A DNA stretch of 53,768 nt from Lentisphaeria bacterium (lineage in GTDB: Bacteria; Verrucomicrobiota; Lentisphaeria; Victivallales; Victivallaceae), in assembly GCA_022768375.1 (NCBI GenBank), contig JALEMG010000062.1, forward strand, positions 1-53,768. Direction: 5' to 3'. Shown piece after piece: positions 40,791 to 49,665 of this stretch. Position 1 is the first letter of the stretch, and every line of letters starts with the position of its first letter. The notes under the pieces are model-generated. The model was not told the origin of the DNA. It searched no databases and saw nothing but the letters and a program-made list of their open reading frames with translations. The translations under genes and the position numbers were made by a program.

Positions 40791-42806
40791 TTACTCCCGA
40801 TCTCCGTCGTTTTCGGCCTGATATTTGGCGATGATCTCACCGGCCACGTTGCCGGGGACCTGCTCGTAGCGGGCAAAAGCCATCTCAAATGAGCCGCGCC
40901 CCTGAGTCATGCTCCGCAGTTCCGTGGCGTAGCGGAACATCTCCGCCATGGGGACTTCGGCGTGGACGATCTGCAATCCCTCGTCCGCCGACATGCCCAG
41001 CACCCGGCCCCGCTTATGGTTCAGGTCGCCGGTGATGTCGCCCATGTAGGAATCCGGGATACTGATATCGACCTTCATGATTGGCTCCAGCAGCACCGGC
41101 TTGGCTTTGGAGATCGCTTCGCGGAACGCCATGCGTCCGGCGATCTTGAAGGCCATTTCGTTGGAGTCCACCGGATGGTATTTGCCGTCGTAGACGGCGA
41201 CCTTGATCCGTTCCATGCGGCAGCCGACCAGCGGACCGGTGGTCATGACTTCCAGTACGCCCTTTTCAATGGCGGGGATGAAGTTTTTCGGGACGGTGCC
41301 GCCCACGACCTCGTTGACGAATTCGTACCCGTCCTCGTTGTAGGCGATGCGCAGAAACACCTCCGCGAACTGCCCCGCGCCGCCGGTCTGCTTCTTGTGA
41401 CGGTAATGGCCTTCGCCGGAGGAGGTGATCGTTTCGCGGTACGGGACTTTCGGCGTGGCGAGCACGGCCTCGACCTTGAATTGTTCCTTCAGCCGTCCGG
41501 CGACGATGGCCAGATGCTGGTCTCCCATCCCGGAGAGCAGAAACTCGTGGGTCTCCTCCTGCCGGGAAAGCCGGACCGTGGGGTCGCATTCGGCGATCTT
41601 CTGCAATCCGGCGGCGATCTTCTCGTCGTCGCCGCTCTTGGCGGCGCTGACCGCGTAGGACATGGTCGCCCCGGGGAAGTCGATCCCCGGCAGGGGCTTG
41701 CTGGACGCACTCGTCGCCACGGTGTCGCCGATTTTGGTGTTCTTCAGTTTCGCCACGGCGAAAATCGTTCCGGGACCGGCTTCCGTGGTCGGGGTCTGAT
41801 TTTTCCCGTTCATCAGCAGCAGTTGGCCGAAGCGTTCCTTATGGGATTCATTGAGGTTGTGAACGTCGCTGTCCGCCTTGAACGTGCCGGTGACGGTGCG
41901 GATGAAGGCCAACTGGCCGCTGAACAGGTCGTTGACGCTCTTGAAGACCACGCCGTAGGCGTCGCCGGATTCCACGATCTTCTCCGGTCCGCCCGGCAGC
42001 GGCACATACTCCAGCGGGGTGGGGAAAAGAGCGATCACCTCGTCCAGCAGTTCCTTGAGTCCGATGCCCTTTGCCGCGCTGGCGGCGAATACCGGAATGG
42101 TGCTTCCGGCCAGAACGCTGGCGCGCAGACCCTTGCGGATCTCGTCGGCGGTCAGTTCCCCGCCTTCGAGGAAGCGTTCCATAAGTTCCTCGTCGGTTTC
42201 CGCGATGGCGTCCATCCACAGTGATTTGCATTCGGCCACATCGTCCGCGATCTCCGCCGGGATGTCGGTATCGAACAGCACATTCACCACGCGGGAGAAG
42301 CCGTCCGCCTGACCGACCGGCCAGTAGAGCGGGATGATGACGTTTCTGCCGTGATTTTTTCGCATGATCTCCAGCGTGGCTTTGAAATCCGCCCGGTCCT
42401 TGTCCAGCCGGTTCACCAGTCCGAACCGGGGTATCCGGCGCTGTTTGGCGAGTTTCCACGCCCGGGCGGTGCCGATCTGCGGTCCGTCGATGGCGTCGAT
42501 CACCACCAGCGCGGCGTCGGCGGCCCGGATCGCGCCGACGACCTGTCCGACGAACTCCCCGTACCCCGGCGTGTCGGTAAAGAACAGCCGGGTGTTCTGC
42601 CAGGTGCAGTTCAGCGGCGTGGCGTAGATGCTGGATTGTTTGGTCTGTTCCTCGACCATGAAGTCGCTGACGGTGTTCTTCGCTTCCACGCTTCCGGCCC
42701 GGGGAATGGCTCCCGACAGGCGCAGGATCTGCTCGCAAAGGGTGGTTTTCCCGCCGCCGGAGTGTCCGGCGATGACGAAATTTCGACAACTGGCAGCATT
42801 CGACAT
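40791..42806 (-). CDS. EF-G-like translational GTPase (paralogue, not canonical EF-G)
   Basis: A 671-residue protein with all EF-G domains but altered G motifs. G1 is AGHSGGGKTTL (13-23) instead of AHIDAGKTT, G3 is DTPG (78-81), and G4 is NRLD (132-135) in place of NKMD. The switch-I region lacks RGITI (EEQTKQSSIYATPL). These changes mark the EF-G-like paralogue group (as in Thermus EF-G-2) rather than fusA. Domain IV (RHKKQTGGAGQFAEV) and the C-terminal domain (YMGDITGDLNHKRGRVLGM) are intact. The frame extends to 42896, but ATG 42806 follows AAGGAGA. It stands alone, not in a str operon. Cellular role of this group is unsettled. Confidence 0.9.
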   Translation of the reverse strand: MSNAASCRNFVIAGHSGGGKTTLCEQILRLSGAIPRAGSVEAKNTVSDFMVEEQTKQSSIYATPLNCTWQNTRLFFTDTPGYGEFVGQVVGAIRAADAALVVIDAIDGPQIGTARAWKLAKQRRIPRFGLVNRLDKDRADFKATLEIMRKNHGRNVIIPLYWPVGQADGFSRVVNVLFDTDIPAEIADDVAECKSLWMDAIAETDEELMERFLEGGELTADEIRKGLRASVLAGSTIPVFAASAAKGIGLKELLDEVIALFPTPLEYVPLPGGPEKIVESGDAYGVVFKSVNDLFSGQLAFIRTVTGTFKADSDVHNLNESHKERFGQLLLMNGKNQTPTTEAGPGTIFAVAKLKNTKIGDTVATSASSKPLPGIDFPGATMSYAVSAAKSGDDEKIAAGLQKIAECDPTVRLSRQEETHEFLLSGMGDQHLAIVAGRLKEQFKVEAVLATPKVPYRETITSSGEGHYRHKKQTGGAGQFAEVFLRIAYNEDGYEFVNEVVGGTVPKNFIPAIEKGVLEVMTTGPLVGCRMERIKVAVYDGKYHPVDSNEMAFKIAGRMAFREAISKAKPVLLEPIMKVDISIPDSYMGDITGDLNHKRGRVLGMSADEGLQIVHAEVPMAEMFRYATELRSMTQGRGSFEMAFARYEQVPGNVAGEIIAKYQAENDGDRE

Positions 42807-42867
42807 CAAAATCTCTCCTTGTTGTGGTTGAGGACACCGACTTGAGCATTTACCGGGAACGGTTGTT

Positions 42868-42896
42868 ACAATAGCCGGGAAACCGCGGGTTTTCAA
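42868..42896 (-). promoter_or_regulatory. Promoter of the EF-G-like gene
   Basis: Minus strand: -35 TTGAAA (42896-42891), 17 bases, -10 TATTGT (42873-42868). Confidence 0.55.
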
Positions 42897-42935
42897 GGCG
42901 GGATGAAAAAAAAGTCAAAAAATTTTTCCCCGTTC

Positions 42936-42964
42936 TTGCAATCGCCTCCGGATCGTGTTATATT
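42936..42964 (+). promoter_or_regulatory. Promoter of the two-domain hydrolase
   Basis: -35 TTGCAA (42936-42941), 17 bases, -10 TATATT (42959-42964), about 100 bases before the ATG. Confidence 0.65.
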
Positions 42965-43061
42965 TCAGCCCCTGTTGAGGAAGACGCGCGTGCGCGGTCC
43001 CGCGCCCGAAACCGTCGGTCGCATATTCCCGTAATCAACGTTGCAAGGAGCCTGTGTCGTA

Positions 43062-45080
43062 ATGAATGTGAAGGTCTGGAATGCGGAACTGCCGCCGTAC
43101 CCGAGAGAGGGATTGAATCCTTTGGAGCCGAGCGCGGACTGCCCGGTCACCATGCTGCTGAAACAGGAGGCGGCCAAACTCGCCCGGCTCCATCAGTTGG
43201 ACGCGCCGGAAACCCCGGCGGCGCTCCGCCGGTTCCAGCGGAAACTCCGGGCCGGGATATGGTCCAAACTCGGAACGGCGTACGACCCGACGGTGCCGCT
43301 GGATGTCAAAGAGTACGGGACGCTGCGCCGCGAAGGGTTCTCCGTCCGCAAACTGACCTATCAGAGCCGTCCCGGGATCCATGTGACGGCGCTGCTGTAC
43401 GTGCCGGAAGGGGAGGGGCCGTTCCCCGGGGTCATCCACATGCACGGGCATACTCCCGAGGGCAAACTGAGCGAGCGGATCCAGTTGACTTCGCTGTCGC
43501 TGGTCAAAAACGGCTACGTGGTCCTGGCGGTGGATGCGTTCGGTGTTTATGAACGGGCCGTCCAATGCCACACCGCGGAGTATCACGGCGGATTCCTCGG
43601 CGGGGCGTTGCTGAATCTCGGCGAATCGCTGATGGGCGAACAGGTGGTCGACAACATGCGGGGGGTGGACCTGCTGGCTTCCCTGCCTTTCGTCCGCAAG
43701 GACCGGATCGGGGCGACGGGGGCTTCCGGCGGCGGCAACCAGACCATGTGGCTGTCGGCGCTGGACGAGCGGATCGCGGCGGCCATGCCGGTGGTCAGCG
43801 TCGGATCGTTTGAATCCTACGTCGACGGCGTGAACTGCGTCTGCGAACTGCTTCCCGACGGGTTGACATTCACCGAGGAGACCGGGGTGCTGGCGCTGAT
43901 CGCGCCCCGGCCGCTCAATATCGGCAACGCGTTCTGGGATGTCAATCACACCTTCTCCGTCTCCGAAATGCTCAAGACCTATCATCAAGTGGAGGAAGTT
44001 TACTGGAAACTCAACGTTCCCGGCAATATCCGTTTCACGGTCGCCAACCGGGTCCACGGCATGATGGACGAACAGCGCGAGGCCATGCTGGGCTGGTTCG
44101 CGCTGCACCTCAAGGGGGAGGGGAACGGCAACCCGGTGCGGGAACCGGTCAGTGTGCCGGAGGATATCCGCAAGTTGAGCGTCTTTCCTGATCCCTCCGC
44201 CCGCCCCGCCGAAGTTCGGACGACTGATGTCCATTGCCGGATCGTCGGTGCGGAACTGCGGAAGCGGATGCTGGAGACCCCGCGCTTCGACGCGGCGGCC
44301 AAGCGAAGGGAACTGGCCCGGGTCCTGCGGCTGCGTCCGCTGCCGGGCGGTCAGCGGGTGATCCGCTACGCCGACCGGGACGGTTTCCGGCGGCTGGCGC
44401 TGGAGGCGGGCGACCACCTGATCCCCATTGTGATGCGGCCGGGCACGGTCGGAGGAAAGTACACGGTCCTGCTTCATCCGGACGGCAAGGCGGCGTTGAC
44501 CGACGCCGCGATCGCCGCCGCCGGAGCGGACGGCGCGACGGTGGTGATGTTCGATCCGTTCGGCGCGGGCGAAACCGCCCGGAGCAATCATCTGCTCGGC
44601 ATGTATCACCAGACCTTCCGGCAACTGCTCTGGATCGGGCGCAGTCTGCCCGGAGAGTGGGTGTTCGACATTCTGGCGGTGGTCCGCATGCTGAAACGGA
44701 CGTTCCGCGCGGATTCGGTGCTGGTCCGGGCGGAGCAGGAAGCCGGGATGTGCGCGCTGTTCGCCGCCGCGCTCGGGCGCGGGGATTTCGCCGCGGAGAT
44801 CGTCAATGCTCCGGCCAGTTATCTCTTCCGTTCCGACTCGATCCGGTCCTACGCGCGGGACACGCTCTACGACCGGAGCGTCAAGGGCGGGCTGTACACC
44901 TTCATGCTGCCGCTGCCGGGATTTCTCCGCTGGGGCGATATTTCACTGGCGGCGGCTCTGTGTCCGTCCGGCGATGTGAAGTTCCTCTCTCCCCGGGCTT
45001 ACGACGGTACCCCGTATACGGCGGCGGAGGAAGCGGACTTTCTGGCCGAATGCGCGATGCTCCGGCGGAAACTGAAGTGA
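43062..45080 (+). CDS. Large alpha/beta-hydrolase, acetyl-xylan-esterase-like, tandem domain
   Basis: A 672-residue protein. The first half (about 90-350) is an alpha/beta-hydrolase of the AXE1/ABHD22-like type found in PVC and Bacteroidota: HMHGHTPEGK oxyanion region, GATGASGGGNQTMW nucleophile elbow (Ser), IAPRPLNIGN acid region and NRVHGMM His. The second half (about 400-672) looks like a degenerate repeat of the same fold: VMFDPFGAGE matches the VDAFGV strand, but the Ser elbow is replaced by RAEQEAGMCALF. No signal peptide, so cytoplasmic. Start ATG 43062, AAGGAG 11 bases upstream. Likely an ester hydrolase on oligosaccharides. It converges on the secreted esterase gene. Confidence 0.75.
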   Translation: MNVKVWNAELPPYPREGLNPLEPSADCPVTMLLKQEAAKLARLHQLDAPETPAALRRFQRKLRAGIWSKLGTAYDPTVPLDVKEYGTLRREGFSVRKLTYQSRPGIHVTALLYVPEGEGPFPGVIHMHGHTPEGKLSERIQLTSLSLVKNGYVVLAVDAFGVYERAVQCHTAEYHGGFLGGALLNLGESLMGEQVVDNMRGVDLLASLPFVRKDRIGATGASGGGNQTMWLSALDERIAAAMPVVSVGSFESYVDGVNCVCELLPDGLTFTEETGVLALIAPRPLNIGNAFWDVNHTFSVSEMLKTYHQVEEVYWKLNVPGNIRFTVANRVHGMMDEQREAMLGWFALHLKGEGNGNPVREPVSVPEDIRKLSVFPDPSARPAEVRTTDVHCRIVGAELRKRMLETPRFDAAAKRRELARVLRLRPLPGGQRVIRYADRDGFRRLALEAGDHLIPIVMRPGTVGGKYTVLLHPDGKAALTDAAIAAAGADGATVVMFDPFGAGETARSNHLLGMYHQTFRQLLWIGRSLPGEWVFDILAVVRMLKRTFRADSVLVRAEQEAGMCALFAAALGRGDFAAEIVNAPASYLFRSDSIRSYARDTLYDRSVKGGLYTFMLPLPGFLRWGDISLAAALCPSGDVKFLSPRAYDGTPYTAAEEADFLAECAMLRRKLK

Positions 45081-45087
45081 CCTTCGG

Positions 45088-46368
45088 TTATTTGCCGAAG
45101 GACTTGAGGAACGGTTTGATATCCCGCATGCTGTGCGAGAATACGCCGCGCTCCTTGCGGTCCCGCGCCGCGCCGTGTCCGCCGGTCACGGTGTGGAACA
45201 TCCGCTTGTCGGCGGTCCCCAGATTGTTGTACGCGGCATAGGTGGACGCGGGCGGACAGGTGACGTCGATGAAGCCGACCGCCATCCGGGTCGGGCATTT
45301 GACCAGCGCCGCGAAGTTGACCATGTCGAAATACGCCGCCGCTTTGACGGCCTGAGGATTGCGGTTCAGCAGGTCCGGCCAGCCGGGGAGGTGTCCGGCG
45401 CTTTTGCCGAAATGATCGCACATCGCCGTGGCGTTGGAGACGCACAGCACTACTTCCGGGACCAGCGCCGCGCAGACCAGCGCCTGACAGCCGCCGAGAC
45501 TGCCGCCGGCGGCCACCAGCCGTTTGCCGTCGAATTCCGGCAGACTGCGGACAAAGTCCGCCGCCAGTACGACCCGCAGAAAAATTTTCCGCATGGCGTA
45601 GTTCTGCCGGTCGTCGGCGGATTGGAATTGATACCGTGCCACCTGCGGCCGTACCGCCGCTTCGCGTTTCAGGTCGCGTTTCGCGGTCAGGTTGAAGTTC
45701 TCCAGCCCGTGAAAATTCAGATTGAAACTGATCGCGTGATTGGTCCTGGCGATGTTGACGGCGATCGGCAGTTCGGAACTGACCTTGCTGGCTCCGTTGA
45801 AATTCAGCACCGCCGGGAGCGAGTGCGCCGCGGCCGCTTCCGGCATGACCAGATAGCCGGTGGCAATGACGTCGCCCTGTTTGACCGCGACGTTGTAACC
45901 GACGAAACCCGCCGGGAGGTATTCGTCGGAAATGGCTTCCATTTTCAGAACTTCCCGTTTCGCCCCGCGCATGGCGGCGACTTCCCGCTTCCAGAACGCC
46001 TCGAAATCGTCCGGCATCTTCACTCCGGGACGGATTTTTTCCGGTTCCACCGCCGCGCCCGCGCAGACGGTTTGGGGCCGGCCGTTTTTATCCTTGCCCA
46101 AATCCAGCGTCACCAGGACGAATCCCGGAGTTTGGGCCGGGACCGATATTTTGCCTTCGGTCAGCGGCTGCGGCGCCGTCTCGCTTTTGCCGTCGCTGAT
46201 GCGGCAGGTGACGTTGTCCAGCGGTCCGGTCACGGTGAAGTCGATCCTCTCTCCGACTTTGTATACGGCGCTCGGCCGGTCGGCCCGGATGGTGACCGCT
46301 TCCGGAACGGGGACGGCGATGACGGTGGAAGCGAGTGTCGCGGCGACGGTGAAAATCTTGGCTTTCAT
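45088..46368 (-). CDS. Secreted acetyl-xylan-esterase-family hydrolase
   Basis: A 426-residue exported protein. A signal peptide (about 1-18, KIFTVAATLASTVIA) is followed by an N-terminal beta-domain (20-115) and an AXE1/CE7-like catalytic domain: RPGVKMPDDFEAFWKRE (typical CE7 entry), FNFNGASK oxyanion strand, AAGGSLGGCQALV elbow, FIDVTCPPAST with the Asp and TVTGGHGA with the His. All three catalytic residues are present. It probably removes acetyl or other ester groups from plant polysaccharide in the periplasm or outside the cell. Promoter at 46424-46452. Confidence 0.85.
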   Translation of the reverse strand: MKAKIFTVAATLASTVIAVPVPEAVTIRADRPSAVYKVGERIDFTVTGPLDNVTCRISDGKSETAPQPLTEGKISVPAQTPGFVLVTLDLGKDKNGRPQTVCAGAAVEPEKIRPGVKMPDDFEAFWKREVAAMRGAKREVLKMEAISDEYLPAGFVGYNVAVKQGDVIATGYLVMPEAAAAHSLPAVLNFNGASKVSSELPIAVNIARTNHAISFNLNFHGLENFNLTAKRDLKREAAVRPQVARYQFQSADDRQNYAMRKIFLRVVLAADFVRSLPEFDGKRLVAAGGSLGGCQALVCAALVPEVVLCVSNATAMCDHFGKSAGHLPGWPDLLNRNPQAVKAAAYFDMVNFAALVKCPTRMAVGFIDVTCPPASTYAAYNNLGTADKRMFHTVTGGHGAARDRKERGVFSHSMRDIKPFLKSFGK

Positions 46369-46423
46369 GAAATATTCCCCTGGTTTTGGTTGTTTCCTGA
46401 CCGGTGTTCCCGGCGACGATCAT

Positions 46424-46452
46424 ACAATACCACTTTGCGGACGGTTTGTCAA
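46424..46452 (-). promoter_or_regulatory. Promoter of the secreted esterase
   Basis: Minus strand: consensus -35 TTGACA (46452-46447), 17 bases, -10 TATTGT (46429-46424), 55 bases before the ATG. Confidence 0.65.
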
Positions 46453-46538
46453 AGAATTTGGTGATAAAAATTTTAATTTTATATTGTAAAAAATCAAGAC
46501 AAATGACCCCTCGTTTCGGCGTCGAAGCGTCGGAGAGG

Positions 46539-47909
46539 TCAAAGCAGACCGTCCTCCTGAACCACTCCGGGAACGGGGTAGTCGGCGGGCGTTTCAAAAC
46601 TTTTGCGGTTGTATTCCAGAATCAGCCGCACCAGGGAAGGCACCGGCAGTGTGGTGACGATGGAGAGGATGATGATCGCGTTGAAAAAATTGCCGTCCAG
46701 CAGTCCGATATCCTTGCCGATGGCCGCCGCCGCCAGCGTCGCGGACAGTTGCGGCACGGTCATCAGTCCTGCCGCGAACCCGTGGGCGCGGTTGAAACCG
46801 CAGAAGCGCATGGCCGCGTAGCCGGAACAGATCTTGCTGACGACCAGTCCGGCGACGGTCATGCCCACGATCAGCCAGTTCCCCGCGTTGCCGAACGCGG
46901 CAAGATCGGTCTCCATGCCGATGGAGACAAAGAGAAACGGAATGAGAAAACCGTAGCCGATGCTCTCCATCCGCCGGAAAAGGAGCATGTCCCGCTGGCG
47001 CACCACCCGCGACAGCCCGAGCCCGGCGATGAAGGCCCCTACCACCAGATTGATGCCGAATAGTTCGCCCACGATCACCGTGGTCAGAATGACCAGCAGA
47101 ACAAAGGTGATCAGCACGTCTTCGCCGGGATGGAAGTGCTTGAGCAGCAGTTTCCCCGCCGAGGAGACCGCCAGCACCGAGATAACGAGGTAAAGCACGA
47201 CGATGGCCAGAAAAACCGGGACGAAACTGTTGCCGAAAAAGTCGCCGCTGACATGATCGAAAAGCGACAGCGTTCCCTTGCCCACCATGTGGGATATCTG
47301 CGTGCTCTGGCGGTGCAGTTGGACGCTGACCGCCAGCAGGATGATGCTGGCGATGTCGGTGATCACGGTGGAGATCAGCACCGCCGCGCCGAACCGGGTC
47401 TTGCTGAGTTTGAGTTCGCGCATGACCGGGAAGACGATGCCTACCGAATGCGAGGCGAAAAGCGAGGCGTAGAGCAGTTTGCCCGCCAGATCCGCGGGCC
47501 GGAAAAACCAGTAGACCCAGTATCCGGCCACCGCCGGGATCAGAAAGGTCAGCACGCTCAGGGTGATGACGGGCGCGCGCACCGACTTGATGAGTTTGAA
47601 ATCTGCCTCCATGCCGGCCAGCGCCATGAGCAGCATCAGCCCCAGAGAACCGAGGGAGTCGATGATCATGGTGAAACTTTCCGCGGTCCGTTGGGCGGTT
47701 TCCGCTTCCATGCCGGGGGTGCCGAGGAAACTCAGCCAGCCGGAAATCAGGCGCACCAGATCCACCCCCGCGCCGCCCGGTCCGATCAGCATGCCGACGA
47801 TGAGCAGGGAGATCACCTGCGGGATGTGGAATTTGCGGAGCAGAAACGGGATCAGCCCCATCAGCCCGGTGAATGCGAGAAAAAGGATCAGAAACGCCGA
47901 ATTTTCCAT
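46539..47909 (-). CDS. Cation:proton antiporter (CPA2/KefB type)
   Basis: A 456-residue membrane protein with 12-13 predicted helices. N-terminal FLAFTGLMGLIPFLLRKFHIPQV and IGPGG, mid-protein LMLLMALAGMEADF and IGMETDL, and the helix VVGAFIAGLGLSR are typical of Na+(K+)/H+ exchangers of the CPA2 group. There is no C-terminal TrkA-N domain, so this is the short form. The frame allows ATG 47942, but the predicted promoter -10 at 47961-47956 would leave almost no leader; ATG 47909 (MENSAFLIL) gives a 40-base leader containing AGGGAG. It probably handles ion or pH homeostasis and would complement an Rnf-driven ion gradient. Confidence 0.85.
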   Translation of the reverse strand: MENSAFLILFLAFTGLMGLIPFLLRKFHIPQVISLLIVGMLIGPGGAGVDLVRLISGWLSFLGTPGMEAETAQRTAESFTMIIDSLGSLGLMLLMALAGMEADFKLIKSVRAPVITLSVLTFLIPAVAGYWVYWFFRPADLAGKLLYASLFASHSVGIVFPVMRELKLSKTRFGAAVLISTVITDIASIILLAVSVQLHRQSTQISHMVGKGTLSLFDHVSGDFFGNSFVPVFLAIVVLYLVISVLAVSSAGKLLLKHFHPGEDVLITFVLLVILTTVIVGELFGINLVVGAFIAGLGLSRVVRQRDMLLFRRMESIGYGFLIPFLFVSIGMETDLAAFGNAGNWLIVGMTVAGLVVSKICSGYAAMRFCGFNRAHGFAAGLMTVPQLSATLAAAAIGKDIGLLDGNFFNAIIILSIVTTLPVPSLVRLILEYNRKSFETPADYPVPGVVQEDGLL

Positions 47910-47955
47910 GATGCGCCAAAACTCCCTGCCGAAATGTCCCATGCGGTTTCCGTCT

Positions 47956-47983
47956 AATATAGCCGCTTGCGGACAAAAATCAA
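47956..47983 (-). promoter_or_regulatory. Promoter of the antiporter
   Basis: Minus strand: -35 TTGATT (47983-47978), 16 bases, -10 TATATT (47961-47956). Confidence 0.55.
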
Positions 47984-48067
47984 CCGGACCGGCGGTTTTT
48001 CCCGGAGATAAGGCCGGCCGGCGGGCGCGTTTCGGCAGGAGAAAAGCGTTTTTTTTCGGAATATGGC

Positions 48068-48096
48068 TTGAAAAATCCCCTGCGGCGGACTAAATT
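48068..48096 (+). promoter_or_regulatory. Promoter of the DGHV protein gene
   Basis: -35 TTGAAA (48068-48073), 17 bases, -10 TAAATT (48091-48096), 38 bases before the ATG. Confidence 0.5.
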
Positions 48097-48134
48097 AACA
48101 CAGTCTTTCAACCACTGAAAAAAGGAGGTTTCGG

Positions 48135-49664
48135 ATGAAAAAGTTCTTTCTCGGCATCGCATGCGTCTGCGGCATTGTCCTGACGGCGGCGGACCCGTTT
48201 TTCCACACCGCGGTCAAGCACGTCGATACCGGCGGCGAGATGCTGATGTACCAGAATCTTACGACCATGATGTTCGTGCTTGACCGGCAGTTGCCGAATT
48301 TTCTGATCCAGTTGGCCGCGGCGGACGAGGACGGCAAGGTCAGTCCCGAACTGGTGAAAAAAGGCGCGGACGTGGCGATGAAACTGCTGGATTTGATGTC
48401 GTTCCGCGCGATGGCCGCCAGTTCCAGCGAGGTCGCGCACCGGCGTTTCGTCTACAAGTCGTTCACGGTGATCTCTCCGGAATCCCGCTCCGTTCTGGTC
48501 AATCGGGAGGCGAAGAACCGGCCGGTGAACGTGCTTGACCTGCCCTTCGATACCCGGTTTGCCCTGTCGCTCGACATCGCTCCCGGCGCGGTATGGCAGC
48601 AGGTCAAGGCGGAGATCGCCGCCGCCGCGACGCCGGAGTTGAGCAATCTGGTCTCCGCCGTGGAGTCGCTGAAGGAGGAGGGGATTGACGTGGACTCCCT
48701 GCTCGGCAGTATGAGCGGCGAGTTGTTCATCCTCATCACCGGCGATTCGCTGGAGAATCTGGGCGTGCGGATCGATCTGCCGGATCGCGACGGGAAACTC
48801 GGCGCGCAGTTGAAAACGATCCTGCCGCCCGCCGAGGGCAGCAATGCCGCTCCGCTCCAACTGCCGGTGCCGGCCGGTGCGCCGCAGGTGGTCTACGCCC
48901 CGGGCAAAGTTCAACTCGTTTCCGATATGAAAATGCTTGCGGCGCCGGAAAAAACGCTGGCCAAGCGCGCGGTGTACGCCAAGTATGCCAAGTTCCTGCC
49001 CGCCGAGGGCACCGATTACTTCGTGGTGGACATTCCCAAAAGCCTGACCGATCTCGGCAACACGCTGATCGAAGCCCAGTCGGAAGGGACCATGGCCCTG
49101 CGTTTGAAGCCGCTGTTTTTCGCCGCGGTCAACCGCCGGACCCCGGAAGGGATTGCCGGGGTCGCGGTGTCCAACTTCTCGCTTTTCCGGCTCCAGAGCA
49201 CACTGCCGCTGGCCCAGATGAGCACGCTGTTGCCGATGCTGCAGAAGGCTCGGGACAAGGCCAAAACGGTCAAGGGAACGGGCGATATGAAGGAGTTGGG
49301 CATTGCGCTGCAAGTCTATGCCGCCGACCATGACGGGGTCCTGCCGCCTCGGAACGGCAAGGCCGGACTGCAGGCGCTGAAGGAACTGGTTTCGGATGAA
49401 GATATTCTGAATGACAAAATTTTCATCGGCGGCGGGGTCAAAATCAGCGCGGAGCAGGCTCCGAGCCTGTTTCCGGTCGCGTTTGACGCCCCCGGAAGTG
49501 TTGCGAACCGGGTCAACATCCTGTTTCTGGATGGTCACGTCGAGGTGATCGAACTTGAGAACTACACCGATGCGGAACAGGTCATCGGCGTGTTGAATCA
49601 GAAAACGAAGCGGTCGCCGGAGCAACTGAAGGACCTCCTGCGCCGGGTCGGGGAAAACAAGTGA
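48135..49664 (+). CDS. Exported protein with pseudopilin-like C-terminal region
   Basis: A 509-residue protein with a signal peptide (about 1-19). Residues 20-370 are unrecognised and mixed alpha/beta (DUF3352-like in general appearance). The C-terminal 120 residues match the globular part of PVC-type pseudopilins: LPMLQKARDKAK, MKELGIALQVYAADHDGVLPP and near the end LFLDGHVEVIE (the F-x-D-G-H-V signature). The N-terminal prepilin helix is absent, so this domain has been moved onto another exported protein. Followed after 1 base by the flavin reductase gene. Function unknown; envelope location likely. Confidence 0.75.
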   Translation: MKKFFLGIACVCGIVLTAADPFFHTAVKHVDTGGEMLMYQNLTTMMFVLDRQLPNFLIQLAAADEDGKVSPELVKKGADVAMKLLDLMSFRAMAASSSEVAHRRFVYKSFTVISPESRSVLVNREAKNRPVNVLDLPFDTRFALSLDIAPGAVWQQVKAEIAAAATPELSNLVSAVESLKEEGIDVDSLLGSMSGELFILITGDSLENLGVRIDLPDRDGKLGAQLKTILPPAEGSNAAPLQLPVPAGAPQVVYAPGKVQLVSDMKMLAAPEKTLAKRAVYAKYAKFLPAEGTDYFVVDIPKSLTDLGNTLIEAQSEGTMALRLKPLFFAAVNRRTPEGIAGVAVSNFSLFRLQSTLPLAQMSTLLPMLQKARDKAKTVKGTGDMKELGIALQVYAADHDGVLPPRNGKAGLQALKELVSDEDILNDKIFIGGGVKISAEQAPSLFPVAFDAPGSVANRVNILFLDGHVEVIELENYTDAEQVIGVLNQKTKRSPEQLKDLLRRVGENK

Positions 49665-49665
49665 G

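Noticed and set aside
45081-45101. Hairpin CCTTCGG/CCGAAGG between the convergent esterase genes as a bidirectional terminator
   Set aside because: It overlaps the coding end of the minus-strand gene and has no T run on either side.
46460-46538. Imperfect stem after the antiporter stop as its terminator
   Set aside because: Arms match poorly and the T tract is distant; not listed as a feature.
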